Both the position numbers and the translations under genes were made by a program. The notes beneath the pieces were generated by a model. The model did not search any database, was not told the origin of the DNA, and was given only the letters and a program-made list of their open reading frames with translations. Below, piece after piece: positions 47,075 through 56,312 of a stretch of 64,000 nt of DNA; position 1 is the stretch's first letter, and each line of letters opens with the position of its first letter. The stretch lies in the NCBI GenBank assembly GCA_002336105.1, contig DDEQ01000044.1, positions 6,894-70,893 on the forward strand, given 5' to 3'. The stretch comes from Chthonomonas sp. UBA1950. Its GTDB lineage: Bacteria; Armatimonadota; Fimbriimonadia; Fimbriimonadales; Fimbriimonadaceae.

Positions 47075-49492
47075 GTGGAAGTCATGAGGGTCATAGATGT
47101 TGCTCTGGACCCGAGGAACGGCGGTTCAGAGGCCGTGTGGACATACCAATACCAGCCGAATCTGAGTGTCGGTGATGCTGTACTCGTTCCGCTCGGCCCC
47201 AGATCCGCTCTTGGATTTGTTGTTAGAAGTTACGAATCAACTGAAGAATCTCTCGGCTTCAAATTTAGTCAGTTAAGGCCGGTTCAGAGCAAAATCGATG
47301 GATTATCCCTTCCGGCAGAGTTGGTCGAACTATCAAAAGCGGTCGCGGAAGAAACGTTGTGTTCTTTGCCGGTCGCCCTTTCGGTTTCAACTCCGCCCAG
47401 CGTTCGTGACCGACTTGTGACCGCGTGGAGGATCATTCCCGGGGCAGAAATCAGTGGCAGTTCACTTCAAGTTGAAACGCTACGGGTTCTTAGTGAAGGG
47501 GAGATCATTCAGTCGAAAACGAAGAAGATTGAACCAGGAGTCTTAAAAACTCTTCAGCAACTACGCTCCTTAGGCAAAGTTGAATCCACCTACACCGTCG
47601 CTGCGATTCAAGAGCAAAGATCGCGTGAAGTACTTTACCGTTTGACACTCAATGCAGGCGCAGTAGATGAATTTCTCAAGAAGGAAGGGAAACGGAAACC
47701 GGCTCAGGCATTGACATTAATGTGCCTTCAGTCTGCCGAACAGGGTGCGTTTACGTCGCTGGAGATCAAGGCGCTGGCTGGCGTCACTGATGCTACTATC
47801 AAAGCTCTGACAGCTAGCCAGCTTCTTGAAAAAGTCGATCTCGAAACGACAAGGACCTCCAAAGCACCAACCCTTAACCCTGCTCAGCAATTAGCCGTTG
47901 ACGCGATTACCGAAGCGATCCGTAACAAGGTGCCGGCTTCATTCTTACTGTTTGGAGTCACGGGTAGCGGAAAAACTGAGGTCTATCTGAACGCGGCAGC
48001 CGAAGCTTTGCGATCAGGGAGAAAGATCCTTTACATCGTTCCCGAAATTGCCCTCGCAGCGCAGGCAATCGCTCAGCTTCGAGATCGATTTGGCAAGTCC
48101 GTAGCCGTATTGCACTCAGATTTGGCACCAACCGAGCGTTTGCACAACTGGCTGCGAGTTCGAGACGGCGAAGTTCCAGTCGTGCTAGGTGCCCGCTCTG
48201 CTCTGTTTGCCCCGATCAGTAATATCGGTTTGATTATCATTGACGAGGAACACGAAGGCGCTTACAAACAAGAGTCAGCACCAAGATATCACACCAAATC
48301 GGTTGCGCTCAAGCTGGCCGAACTGCACGGTTGCGCAGTTGTTCTTGGATCGGCTACTCCTTCGGTCGAGTCATTTTACGAAGCTGAACAACACGAATCA
48401 GGTGCAGGAAAAACGCCGCTCACCTTGCTTTCGCTGCCTCATCGAGCAGCGTCGGCCCAGTTGCCAACCGTAGAAATCCACGATCTTTCGGAAGGGTACA
48501 AGCGGGGTCAGCCCTCCATCCTTACCGAGCGCATGAAAGCAGAACTGAGTCAGACGATTGAGAGAGGAGAGCAAGCAATTCTCTTTCTCAATCGCCGAGC
48601 TTATGCTCCGTTTTTGGTTTGCCGCGACTGTGGAGAGCAAACCAAGTGCCCACACTGCTCAGTTTCATTGAGTTTTCATCGGCGAGATAGAAAGATCAAA
48701 TGTCACCACTGTGGCTATCAGACGACGCCACCTGATATCTGTCCCAAGTGCGGGGGAGCAAGAATTCAGCCCTTGGGAATTGGGACTGAAAAAGTCGAGG
48801 AAGCCGTCGCTCAAGACTTTCCAGACATTCGAGTCGCGAGGCTTGATCGGGACGTCGCAAGACTCAAAGGCTATGTCGAAGAAACGCTTGCGGCATTCCG
48901 ATCGGGCGAGATCAGTGTCTTGGTTGGAACACAGATGGTAGCTAAGGGGCTGGACTTTCCAAACGTAACGCTTGTGGGTGTCATCGCGGCAGATATTTCG
49001 CTCAACATTCCTGACTTTAGGGCAGGTGAACGGACATTCCAGTTGCTTTCTCAGGTGGCCGGTAGAGCGGGGCGAGGAACTTCTCCTGGCCGCGTCGTCA
49101 TTCAGACTTTCAATCCAACGCATATTGCTGTTCAGGCTGCGCAGAACCACGACTTTCATCGGATGTATGAAGTTCTTCAAAGCGAGCGACGAGACGCGAG
49201 TTACCCGCCATTCTGTCGACTGATCAATATTGTTTTAAGTGGTGAAGATCGAAACGCGGTGACCAAACTCTCAGACGAAATTGGCACAGCGATTCGGAAC
49301 GCTCATCCGTCAGTCACCGTGCTCGGCCCGGTCGATTGCCCTGTAGAAAAGATACAAAACCGGTGGCGTAGACACGTGCTTGTCAAGATGCCAAATGAGA
49401 TGCCAACGAGCGAAATTGGCAAGGTTGTTGAGCCATTACAAGCGAAAGGGGTCCAAGTCGTTATCGACGTAGACCCCTATGTCCTGATGTGA
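47075..49492 (+). CDS. priA: Primosomal protein N' (PriA helicase)
   Basis: PriA restarts stalled replication forks by loading the replicative helicase. The 805-residue protein has the N-terminal 3'-DNA-binding domain (SVGDAVLVPLGPRSALGFVV), then the helicase core with Walker A GVTGSGKTE (near residue 294), DEEHEGAYKQ (near 389) and SATPSVES. Zinc-binding Cys pairs lie at about 516-565 (CRDCGEQTKCPHC, KCHHCGYQ, CPKCGG). Motifs V and VI are ILVGTQMVAKGLDFPNV-like and QVAGRAGRG. The start is GTG 47075, six bases after TAACCT; ATG 47084 is a second choice. Confidence 0.95.
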   Translation: MEVMRVIDVALDPRNGGSEAVWTYQYQPNLSVGDAVLVPLGPRSALGFVVRSYESTEESLGFKFSQLRPVQSKIDGLSLPAELVELSKAVAEETLCSLPVALSVSTPPSVRDRLVTAWRIIPGAEISGSSLQVETLRVLSEGEIIQSKTKKIEPGVLKTLQQLRSLGKVESTYTVAAIQEQRSREVLYRLTLNAGAVDEFLKKEGKRKPAQALTLMCLQSAEQGAFTSLEIKALAGVTDATIKALTASQLLEKVDLETTRTSKAPTLNPAQQLAVDAITEAIRNKVPASFLLFGVTGSGKTEVYLNAAAEALRSGRKILYIVPEIALAAQAIAQLRDRFGKSVAVLHSDLAPTERLHNWLRVRDGEVPVVLGARSALFAPISNIGLIIIDEEHEGAYKQESAPRYHTKSVALKLAELHGCAVVLGSATPSVESFYEAEQHESGAGKTPLTLLSLPHRAASAQLPTVEIHDLSEGYKRGQPSILTERMKAELSQTIERGEQAILFLNRRAYAPFLVCRDCGEQTKCPHCSVSLSFHRRDRKIKCHHCGYQTTPPDICPKCGGARIQPLGIGTEKVEEAVAQDFPDIRVARLDRDVARLKGYVEETLAAFRSGEISVLVGTQMVAKGLDFPNVTLVGVIAADISLNIPDFRAGERTFQLLSQVAGRAGRGTSPGRVVIQTFNPTHIAVQAAQNHDFHRMYEVLQSERRDASYPPFCRLINIVLSGEDRNAVTKLSDEIGTAIRNAHPSVTVLGPVDCPVEKIQNRWRRHVLVKMPNEMPTSEIGKVVEPLQAKGVQVVIDVDPYVLM

Positions 49493-49493
49493 T

Positions 49494-50828
49494 CTACGCT
49501 AGTGCGGCGCGAAGTTCGGTAGCAAAATGATCGATTTGATCTTTCATTCGAAGCTCAGTGCAGGCAACGAGAAGACAGTTGTCCATTCCTGTGTAGTAGC
49601 CGCCTAGCGGTAATCCGGCAAGAATGTGCTTTTCTAAAAGTTGATTGCGAACCTCAGAAGCACTCTTTGGAAGTTCCAAAACGAACTCTTGGAACACTCT
49701 GCCGCTGAACTTAACCTTCGCACCTGCTTTCGTTAATTCCTGGATTGCATACTGGGTGTTTCGAACGCTATCTTCGGCGATTTGCTGAAGTCCGTTCTTG
49801 CCGACGGCAGTCAGATACACGGCGTTGCAGAGAGCCATCAATGCTTCGTTCGTACAGATATTCGAGGTCGCCTTTTCGCGCCGAATATCTTGTTCTCGAG
49901 TTCGAAGTGTCATGACAAAACCGGTACGGTCGCCGTGGGCTTCTTTCGTTTTTCCAACGACTCGCCCAGGAATGCGACGCACGTGCTCCTGTTTACAGGC
50001 AAAGTGTCCAACGACCGGACCGCCTAATCCCATAGCCACGCCAAGGGATTGCCCCTCGCCAACGACGATATCTGCATCGAATTGGCCAGGGGGTGGGATC
50101 AAGGCGCACGCTACCGGGTCAGCAACGACGATGAACATCGCACCTGCGGCGCGGGCAGCATCTCTAGCCTTTCCTAGATCTTCGATAATGCCGAAGAAAT
50201 TCGGATACTGAACGATGACACAGGCGCCACCATCGACCTTTGAATAGTCGGTGGTTTCGCCGTTAACGCTCTCTATCGTCTCGACCTCAATTCCCATTGA
50301 CCAGCAGTAGGTTTTGAGAACTTGGCGATAATTTGGATGGACAGCATCACTGACGACAACTTTTTGGCGACCATTGAACCCGGTCGCGAGAATGGCTGCC
50401 TCAGCCATCGAAGTCGCGCCGTCGTACATCGACGCATTTGCGAGATCCATGCCGTAAATCTCCGCAACCATCGTTTGATATTCGTAAATGGTCTGAAGAT
50501 AACCTTGCGATGCCTCGGGCTGGTAAGGCGTATATGCGGTAAGGAACTCTCCTCGCGAGATAACCGCACCGACCGACGCTGGAATGTACCGGTCATAGAT
50601 TCCTGCTCCTAAAAAGCAGGCGTAATCCATCATGTTCTTGTTCTTGAGTGCGAGTTCCCTCAAATGCGCAAGTAACCGATGTTCGTCAAGCGCAGGAGGA
50701 AGATCGAGCGCACCCTGCGCAACCCTAAGGTTCTCAGGAATCTCTCGAAAAAGTTCGTCAATGGACGATGCACCAATGGCATCGAGCATTTCCTTCCGGT
50801 CAGCGTCGGTATGTGGGATATAGGGCAT
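49494..50828 (-). CDS. gcvPA: Glycine dehydrogenase (decarboxylating) subunit 1
   Basis: GcvPA is the N-terminal half of the P-protein in organisms with the split enzyme. With GcvPB it decarboxylates glycine and moves the aminomethyl group to lipoylated GcvH. The 444-residue protein has YIPHTDADRKEMLDAIG at the start, FLGAGIYDRYIPASVGAVIS, the PYQPEASQGYLQTIYEYQ motif, YDGATSMAEAA, and LPLGGYYTGMDNCLLVACTE near the end. The PLP lysine is in the GcvPB subunit, which is not in this window. It lies seven bases downstream of gcvH on the same strand and ends next to the priA stop. Confidence 0.95.
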   Translation of the reverse strand: MPYIPHTDADRKEMLDAIGASSIDELFREIPENLRVAQGALDLPPALDEHRLLAHLRELALKNKNMMDYACFLGAGIYDRYIPASVGAVISRGEFLTAYTPYQPEASQGYLQTIYEYQTMVAEIYGMDLANASMYDGATSMAEAAILATGFNGRQKVVVSDAVHPNYRQVLKTYCWSMGIEVETIESVNGETTDYSKVDGGACVIVQYPNFFGIIEDLGKARDAARAAGAMFIVVADPVACALIPPPGQFDADIVVGEGQSLGVAMGLGGPVVGHFACKQEHVRRIPGRVVGKTKEAHGDRTGFVMTLRTREQDIRREKATSNICTNEALMALCNAVYLTAVGKNGLQQIAEDSVRNTQYAIQELTKAGAKVKFSGRVFQEFVLELPKSASEVRNQLLEKHILAGLPLGGYYTGMDNCLLVACTELRMKDQIDHFATELRAALA

Positions 50829-50835
50829 TACTCTG

Positions 50836-51216
50836 TTAGGCTATCGAGGCGATATATGCGGCAGCGTCCAATAGGTTTGCAACTTCTTCTGTGTTTGAAA
50901 CCTTGACCTTGACCAAGAAGCCAGCTCCGTAAGGGTCGCTGTTGATTAGTTCGCTTTGGGCGCCAAGTGCTTCATTTACTTCGATCACTTGACCCGAAAT
51001 CGGAGCGTAAACATCGCTCACGGTTTTGACTGATTCGACGCTGCCGAACGTATCTCCGGCCACAAGTGCGCGACCTGGAGTCGGAAGGTCGACGTAGACA
51101 ACGTCTCCTAGCTCGGATTGCGCGAAATCGGTGATTCCGATGGTAGCAACATCGCCGTCGAGTCGGACCCACTCGTGTGAGGCCGCATATTTGAGTTCGG
51201 TCGGAGTATTCGCCAT
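50836..51216 (-). CDS. gcvH: Glycine cleavage system H protein
   Basis: GcvH carries the aminomethyl group on a lipoyl arm between the P, T and L proteins. The 126-residue protein is of normal length. The lipoylated Lys is in GSVESVKTVSDVYAPISG. The N-terminus (ELKYAASHEWVRLDGD, IGITDFAQSELGDVVYVDLP) matches the family. It starts at the ATG complementary to 51214-51216, preceded by AGGAGAGA on the minus strand. It is followed directly by gcvPA. gcvT and gcvPB are not adjacent, and no glycine riboswitch was recognised in the upstream 175 bases. Confidence 0.96.
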   Translation of the reverse strand: MANTPTELKYAASHEWVRLDGDVATIGITDFAQSELGDVVYVDLPTPGRALVAGDTFGSVESVKTVSDVYAPISGQVIEVNEALGAQSELINSDPYGAGFLVKVKVSNTEEVANLLDAAAYIASIA

Positions 51217-51393
51217 AGCTTTCTCTCTCCTACGAGGATACCTGTGTGGGCCACAGTACCCAAACTATGAAAATGGAGATAAAAAGACCGATTGAATTGG
51301 AATCCATAACCCGTCATATTCGGTAGTTGCAGTTGTCACGAACACGTGCGACGTTTGGGGGATTTTTGAATAAGCTTATTAACGGGAGAAGCT

Positions 51394-52299
51394 GTGCTGA
51401 TCGGCACTCGACATAGCCATCATCGCTGTCTTCTTAGACTGCTACAAGATGTTGTTGCCAGCGAACAATCGCCGATGCGCGTTCGGACTTTAGCCGAAGC
51501 CGCAGGTTTTTCTCGTGCGCATTTGACGCGAGTTTTTCACTCATTGCTGGCCGAATCGCCTGCAGATCTGGAGCGACGTTTACGACTAGAAAAGTCCGCC
51601 TTCAACCTCCGAGAAGCCGGAATTAGTGTTCTAGAAGCCTCTCGTGATGCCGGATATGCCACCCCCGAGGCATTTAGTCGTGCCTTCCGTGCCGCTTACG
51701 GAATGTTGCCATCGGAATTTCGAAGTGATCGAATCACCGATTGGAAGTTGCCGTGCGCATCGAATGTGCATTGGAACTCAGGTGGGACAATCAGCGAATT
51801 TGTCGTTGCCTCACCAGATTCGGGTCGTTACTCTGTCATCGAACGCCCTGCCGTGACCATGGCAGCCCTTCGGTTTGCCGGCGAAGCTGCTAGCTGGTAC
51901 GACGCTTGGCAGGCACTCGAAGCTAGTTTGCCCGAGGAACTCCGAAACAATCCGGCGTTCAGACCGACGATGTTGCATTTCGAGACACACCGAGCTTATC
52001 GAAAGCGAAAACCCCGCGTCGAGATTGCGATTCCTATCCCACAGGACATGGCGATGCCGTTGAGTCTAAGGATTTTGCAGGTGCCCGGCGGCGTCTTTGC
52101 GATGCAAAGAGAGCTGGTAGACGAAACCAAGCGAAGGGATGCACTCACTGACATTGCCGAGAATTGGCTTCCGAAGAGTTCAACCAGTCGCAGTGCCTAC
52201 CCTGTGGTGCTCGAAGTGTTCAACGATTGGCCGCACCGCAATACCAAGACAAAGAGCCAGCTAATGGTTGGTCTGGATCTTGGAATATCGATGGCATAA
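51394..52299 (+). CDS. AraC-family transcriptional regulator with GyrI-like effector domain
   Basis: The 301-residue protein has an AraC helix-turn-helix pair at the N-terminus (VRTLAEAAGFSRAHLTRVFH, then GISVLEASRDAGYATPEAFS with RAFRAAYGMLPSEFR). The C-terminal part (about 140-300) is a GyrI-like/SRPBCC-type ligand domain, recognisable from ERPAVTMAALRFAGE and the later VEIAIPIPQDMAM. This order, DNA-binding first, is as in Rob and some multidrug regulators. The start is GTG 51394 with GGGAG at about 51382. It probably controls itself or trmD neighbours, but no operator was identified. Confidence 0.88.
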   Translation: MLIGTRHSHHRCLLRLLQDVVASEQSPMRVRTLAEAAGFSRAHLTRVFHSLLAESPADLERRLRLEKSAFNLREAGISVLEASRDAGYATPEAFSRAFRAAYGMLPSEFRSDRITDWKLPCASNVHWNSGGTISEFVVASPDSGRYSVIERPAVTMAALRFAGEAASWYDAWQALEASLPEELRNNPAFRPTMLHFETHRAYRKRKPRVEIAIPIPQDMAMPLSLRILQVPGGVFAMQRELVDETKRRDALTDIAENWLPKSSTSRSAYPVVLEVFNDWPHRNTKTKSQLMVGLDLGISMA

Positions 52300-52319
52300 G
52301 GGTAACTTCACCCTTATGC
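52294..52319 (+). promoter_or_regulatory. Hairpin that contains the AraC-gene stop and the trmD start
   Basis: GCATAAGGG (52294-52302) pairs exactly with CCCTTATGC (52311-52319). The TAA of the AraC gene (52297-52299) is in the 5' arm and the ATG of trmD (52316-52318) is in the 3' arm. The loop has TAACTT, a possible -10 box. This could be a terminator, a translation switch, or both. Confidence 0.65.
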
Positions 52320-53050
52320 GCATCGATTTTGTTTCCCTTTTTCCAGACATGCTCTGGCCCGCGTTACGGGCAAGCATGATGCGAAAGGCAACAGAATCCG
52401 GCGCCGCTGAGTTCAGCGTAACCAATCCGAGGGATTTCTGCTACGACAGACACGCCAAAGTCGATGACACACCGTATGGTGGTGAACCCGGAATGCTCAT
52501 CAAAGCTGAGCCGATTGCCCAGGCGATCGAGCATCTCGAGCTTAGTTCCGCTAAAACATCGATTGTATTGACTGACCCTGCAGGTACCGTTTTCCAACAG
52601 TCAGACGCCAAAGAACTTGCCCAGCTAGATCATGTTATTTTTCTGTGTGGACACTATGAAGGGATAGACCACCGCATCGAAGAGGAATATGTCACGCACT
52701 CATTTTCCATCGGCGATTACGTTCTCACTAATGGTGAATTGCCAGCGCTGATCATGGCCGATGCAATGGTGCGCCTGATTCCCGGTGTACTTGGCTGCCA
52801 GGGAAGTCTTGAAGCCGACAGTTTTGCCTCAGGTTTGTTAAGCGCGCCAAACTTCACGCGGCCAGAGGAATGGCGAGGCAGGAAAGTTCCCGACGTACTT
52901 CTAAGCGGAAACCACAAAGCCGTCGAGAAATGGAGGCGCACAAAAGGTCTAGAGAGAACGATTCTTCGGCGTCCAGACCTGTTAGCAAAAACCGAACTAA
53001 CCCGAGAGGATATTAAGTTGTTAGATTCGTTGAGTCAAATCGGCGAATAA
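52316..53050 (+). CDS. trmD: tRNA (guanine-N1)-methyltransferase
   Basis: TrmD methylates G37 next to the anticodon in tRNAs for Leu, Pro and Arg, preventing frameshifts. The 244-residue protein has MRIDFVSLFPDML at the start, DTPYGGEPGMLIKAEPI, LCGHYEGIDHRIEEEYV, SIGDYVLTNGELPALIMADA and VPDVLLSGNHKAVEKWRR, all trefoil-knot SAM-binding motifs of TrmD. ATG 52316 is the family start; the frame is open upstream to 52268, inside the AraC gene. rpsP, rimM and rplS, its usual neighbours, are absent. Confidence 0.96.
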   Translation: MRIDFVSLFPDMLWPALRASMMRKATESGAAEFSVTNPRDFCYDRHAKVDDTPYGGEPGMLIKAEPIAQAIEHLELSSAKTSIVLTDPAGTVFQQSDAKELAQLDHVIFLCGHYEGIDHRIEEEYVTHSFSIGDYVLTNGELPALIMADAMVRLIPGVLGCQGSLEADSFASGLLSAPNFTRPEEWRGRKVPDVLLSGNHKAVEKWRRTKGLERTILRRPDLLAKTELTREDIKLLDSLSQIGE

Positions 53051-55280
53051 GTTGATCGAGTAGTTCGATTGCGCCGCCTTTGTTCAGCACTTCATTCTCC
53101 GATTCGCATTGAGTTGAGTAGAGGCAAGCTGGGCAGCCGATTTCGCATTCACAACTCGTCAAGAGTTTCAGGGCAGACTGGACCCACTCAAGCGCGACTT
53201 CGGCGAGCTTTTCGCAAAGCCCTACGCCACCAGGTGTGGCATCGTAAACAAAAACGGCCGGTGCCATCGTGTCGGGAAAAGTGGCGTACCAACCATGCCC
53301 TAGGTCGCCCCGATCACAAGCTGCTAGTAAGGGCGCTACCGACAAAAGTGCGTGCTCTGCTCCGTGAACTGCACCCATCTGAGACATCACGTCTGCTTCG
53401 AGATTTAACTCTGGGAAGTCAATACGAACTGCGATAGTTTCAAAGGTCTGGGCAGGAAGATCTAGAGGCTCTACGCCAAGTACGGTGTCGCCGTCTTGTG
53501 CCATCCGTTTATACAGTTGAACTTGATCTGTGACCGTTACGCCAACGAGCGAAACGCCCGGCCCTTTTGTGATCTCAACCCTCTGCTGGATGACTGACGT
53601 GCCTTGCGCGAGGGTGTAGTAGTCACAGGTGATCGGCTCCAGTTGAGCAATCTTCATGTTGAGGTCGAGGTGCTTGACAACAAATGTATTGCCCCGATGG
53701 AGATAGATCGCTCCCTCATGGGCTTGAGTAAAGGCGCGTCCGTAATCCATCGTCCCAAGCTCCTCGCCTCCAACGAGCAGCCTTATTTGATCACCCGCCC
53801 CTCGGATGCTCACTCTTGCTGCTGGCGAGTCCGCGCCTGGGTAGAAGAACAGACCTGCACTGAATTTCAGTTCACCGCTACGATCCAACTCTTCGGCGAT
53901 AGAAAGCGCAGACGTGCCGAAACGGGTTAGTTCAGTTGGAGATATTGGGCGTTCTTGAGCCGCACATAGAAGCTGTTTCGACAGAATCTGCTTGTTCTCC
54001 GGATTGATGCTGACGTCCTCGTTACGCGCGCGGAGCACGATGGCTGGTTGTCGCACGATGAACTGTTCGAGCGGGTCATCTTTGGCAACAAAAAGGGCAA
54101 GGCTGTCGCGCGTTCCTCGACCGGCGCGACCCGCCTGTTGCCAGAAACTGCTCGTAGTGCCTGGGTAACCGTTAATTACCACTCCGTCGAGAGTTCCGAT
54201 GTCGACACCTAACTCCATCGCGCTTGTTGCGGACAACCCTAAAAGTTTGCCTTTGAAGATCGCCTTCTCGATCTCGCGTCGTTCTTTCGGGGTGTAACCA
54301 GCGCGATAACTTTCGATTCGAAGTGGATCGACTTGTTCGTCCTTTGAAAGGCGTCTGCGGGCATATTTGAGAACGAGTTCGGCACCAACGCGTGATCTGC
54401 TGAAGACGAGCGTCTTTTGATCGCATTCGACTAGGTTGGCGAAGATTTCGCTAGCGGCGATATTCGAACTTAGGCGGTTTCCAGTTCCGAGCAGCGGTGG
54501 ATTAAAGAAAACGAACGAGCGCTTTCCGCTCGGGGAACCATCGTCATTGACCAGCGTCGCAGTCCGCCCCGTGAGGTTGCGAAACAGTTCTTCGGGATTG
54601 CCGATGGTTGCGCTGCAAGCAATGATCTGAGGACGGTTATGATGCCATTGGCATAGGCGCAACAGACGTCTTAACACACTTGCCACGTTAGACCCGAATA
54701 CACCGCGATAGGTGTGCATTTCGTCAATAACAATCAGCCGCAGCGACTTAAGGAATTTCGTCCAGTTTTCGTGACTGGGGAGAATTCCAAGATGAAGCAT
54801 GTCCGGGTTGGTTAGGATGATGTGACCAAGCTTGCGCAAAGGGCTTCTTTGAGATTGCGGCGTATCACCGTCGTAGCAACCTACTCGAATTCCTGTTGGC
54901 ATGAGCTGCTCTAGCTTGCTCATTTGATCTTGTGCGAGGGCTTTGGTCGGAAAGAGGTAAAGACAGCGGCATGCAGGCTCGGTCATGCAGAACTGCATTG
55001 CAGGGACGTTGTAGCATAGGGTTTTGCCGGAGTTCGTCCCAGTTGTGACGACGACATCCTCGCCTCGCATAGCGGCGTCATAGGCTAATGCCTGGTGCGA
55101 ATAGAGCTGGGTGGCACCAAAAGCGAGCAAAGCAGACTCGACCGAGGCGTGCATCGGCGATTCGGGTTTCCGAAACTTGGCTACCCGAGGCATCAGCTCT
55201 TCCACGTGCGTGATTTGGTCTGCAAGGCGTGGATCGGGAAAAAGAAGGTTGCCCGACATGCTTTGGAGCATTATGGACAC
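53013..55280 (-). CDS. MrfA/YprA-type DEAD-box ATP-dependent helicase with C-terminal zinc cluster
   Basis: The 755-residue protein has a helicase core with Q-motif-like HQALAYDAAMRGEDVVVTTG, Walker A TTGTNSGKT (near residue 80), Walker B DEMH (near 184), SATIGNPEE, the second RecA domain with TLVFSRSRVGAEL, and GRAGRG. After this comes a domain like that of Hrq1/MrfA (HRGNTFVVKHLD) and a C-terminal 4-Cys cluster (CECEIGCPACLYSTQC) of the DUF1998/MrfA kind. MrfA helps repair mitomycin-type adducts in B. subtilis. Start GTG 55280, or ATG 55271. It overlaps the 3' end of trmD by 38 bases. Confidence 0.92.
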   Translation of the reverse strand: MSIMLQSMSGNLLFPDPRLADQITHVEELMPRVAKFRKPESPMHASVESALLAFGATQLYSHQALAYDAAMRGEDVVVTTGTNSGKTLCYNVPAMQFCMTEPACRCLYLFPTKALAQDQMSKLEQLMPTGIRVGCYDGDTPQSQRSPLRKLGHIILTNPDMLHLGILPSHENWTKFLKSLRLIVIDEMHTYRGVFGSNVASVLRRLLRLCQWHHNRPQIIACSATIGNPEELFRNLTGRTATLVNDDGSPSGKRSFVFFNPPLLGTGNRLSSNIAASEIFANLVECDQKTLVFSRSRVGAELVLKYARRRLSKDEQVDPLRIESYRAGYTPKERREIEKAIFKGKLLGLSATSAMELGVDIGTLDGVVINGYPGTTSSFWQQAGRAGRGTRDSLALFVAKDDPLEQFIVRQPAIVLRARNEDVSINPENKQILSKQLLCAAQERPISPTELTRFGTSALSIAEELDRSGELKFSAGLFFYPGADSPAARVSIRGAGDQIRLLVGGEELGTMDYGRAFTQAHEGAIYLHRGNTFVVKHLDLNMKIAQLEPITCDYYTLAQGTSVIQQRVEITKGPGVSLVGVTVTDQVQLYKRMAQDGDTVLGVEPLDLPAQTFETIAVRIDFPELNLEADVMSQMGAVHGAEHALLSVAPLLAACDRGDLGHGWYATFPDTMAPAVFVYDATPGGVGLCEKLAEVALEWVQSALKLLTSCECEIGCPACLYSTQCESENEVLNKGGAIELLDQLIRRFDSTNLTT

Positions 55281-55317
55281 GGAAAGCTGCCGTGGTGCCG
55301 GTAGGTACCCTGATATT

Positions 55318-55965
55318 GTGCAGCCGCCTGTTGTTTACTTCGATCTCGACGGAACCTTAACTGACTCGGCACCTGGAATCCTTAATTCTCTCAAGTTTGC
55401 GCTCAGTGAGTTAGGCTTCCCCGAACCGGACGCAGAGTCGATGAGACAAGTCTTAGGACCCCCCATCCAACATTCCTTCGCAAGACTCCTTGGAACGACC
55501 GACGCAGAGCAGATTGCGCATGCTGTAAAGCTGTATCGCAAGCACTTTATCCCTGTCGGCATGTTCGAGAACGAGGTTTATATTGGTGTCCGCGAGATGC
55601 TGCAAGAGCTGAAATTTGCTGACTTCACGATTTACATCGCAACCGCGAAACCCACTGTTTTTGCACGTCAGATTACCGATCATTTCGGACTCACAAGATT
55701 CTTCGATGCCATCTATGGGAGCGAGCTCACTGGTGAGCGAGGATTGAAGTCGGAAGTCATCGCATATGGTCTGGCTCAAACGGGAAAGACCGGTTGGATG
55801 GTTGGCGATCGAGAGCATGATGTCATCGGGGCACATCAGAATCAAATGCCTTGCCTCGGAGTTACTTACGGCTACGGGACGATCAGCGAATTGCAATCAG
55901 TTGGTGTCGATGATATGGCTGGAAGCCCGGCTGAGGTGACCCGGAAATTGCTTCGATTTCGATAA
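55318..55965 (+). CDS. Phosphoglycolate phosphatase-like HAD hydrolase
   Basis: The 215-residue protein begins at GTG 55318, right before PPVVYFDLDGTLTDSAPGI. This is HAD motif I (D-L-D-G-T) with the usual cap domain after it. Motif II is YIATAKPT, the Lys of motif III is GLKSEV, and motif IV is WMVGDREHDVIGAHQNQMPC. G-V-T-Y-G-Y-G lies downstream as in Gph and PpaX. The substrate may be 2-phosphoglycolate or a nucleotide such as 5'-phosphate. TACCCT (55306-55311) sits six bases before the start. An upstream ATG at 55273 would overlap the divergent helicase gene. Confidence 0.9.
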   Translation: MQPPVVYFDLDGTLTDSAPGILNSLKFALSELGFPEPDAESMRQVLGPPIQHSFARLLGTTDAEQIAHAVKLYRKHFIPVGMFENEVYIGVREMLQELKFADFTIYIATAKPTVFARQITDHFGLTRFFDAIYGSELTGERGLKSEVIAYGLAQTGKTGWMVGDREHDVIGAHQNQMPCLGVTYGYGTISELQSVGVDDMAGSPAEVTRKLLRFR

Positions 55966-56045
55966 CCGATAAAAAGTTCGAAGAATTTCTTGGCATCTGA
56001 TGAAATTCGTGTTAAAACAAATCTGTCATTCTGATGCCACTTCTT

Positions 56046-56076
56046 ACCGAGGGGCTGGGCTTAAAGCCCCTTTGGT
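56046..56076 (+). terminator. Terminator hairpin after the Gph-like gene
   Basis: ACCgAGGGGCT (56046-56056) pairs with AGCCCCTttGGT (56065-56076), followed by ATGCTTTTAG. It lies about 80 bases after the stop at 55965. Confidence 0.7.
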
Positions 56077-56256
56077 ATGCTTTTAGACCTATTGCCGCTT
56101 CCTATCGTTTTGGCGTGATAAGAACGCTTTCCGCCCGTAAGATCATTGTTTGCCAGGCATCAAAGTATCAATTACAGCTGATGTCCGGTCGGTATTCCCA
56201 CCCGAAAATCTGAATTTAGCGTCTGCTTTGCGAGTAAAGATTTCCGATCTAGCTCA

Positions 56257-56293
56257 TAGAAAACGGGGCTGCCCCTTGTGAGATAGCCCCGTT
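56257..56293 (-). terminator. Terminator of the CsgG-like genes
   Basis: AACGGGGCT (56262-56270) pairs exactly with AGCCCCGTT (56285-56293); on the minus strand the stem runs into TTTTCTA. It lies 19 bases after the stop of the gene at 56313. Confidence 0.75.
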
Positions 56294-56312
56294 CACTTGA
56301 TCAGTTGAGTCG

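Larger units (their letters stand above)
55966..56312. other. Intergenic region between convergent genes
   Basis: About 350 bases with a terminator hairpin at each end (see separate entries). The middle part, about 56080-56255, has no convincing gene and no recognised RNA. A GAATTTC/GAAATTC inverted repeat (55983-56008) is also seen. Confidence 0.5.

Noticed and set aside
51217..51393. Glycine riboswitch upstream of gcvH
   Set aside because: The paired glycine aptamer core sequences were not found on the minus strand.
56080..56255. A possible small RNA between the two terminators
   Set aside because: No promoter or conserved structure could be identified; nothing beyond the flanking hairpins supports it.
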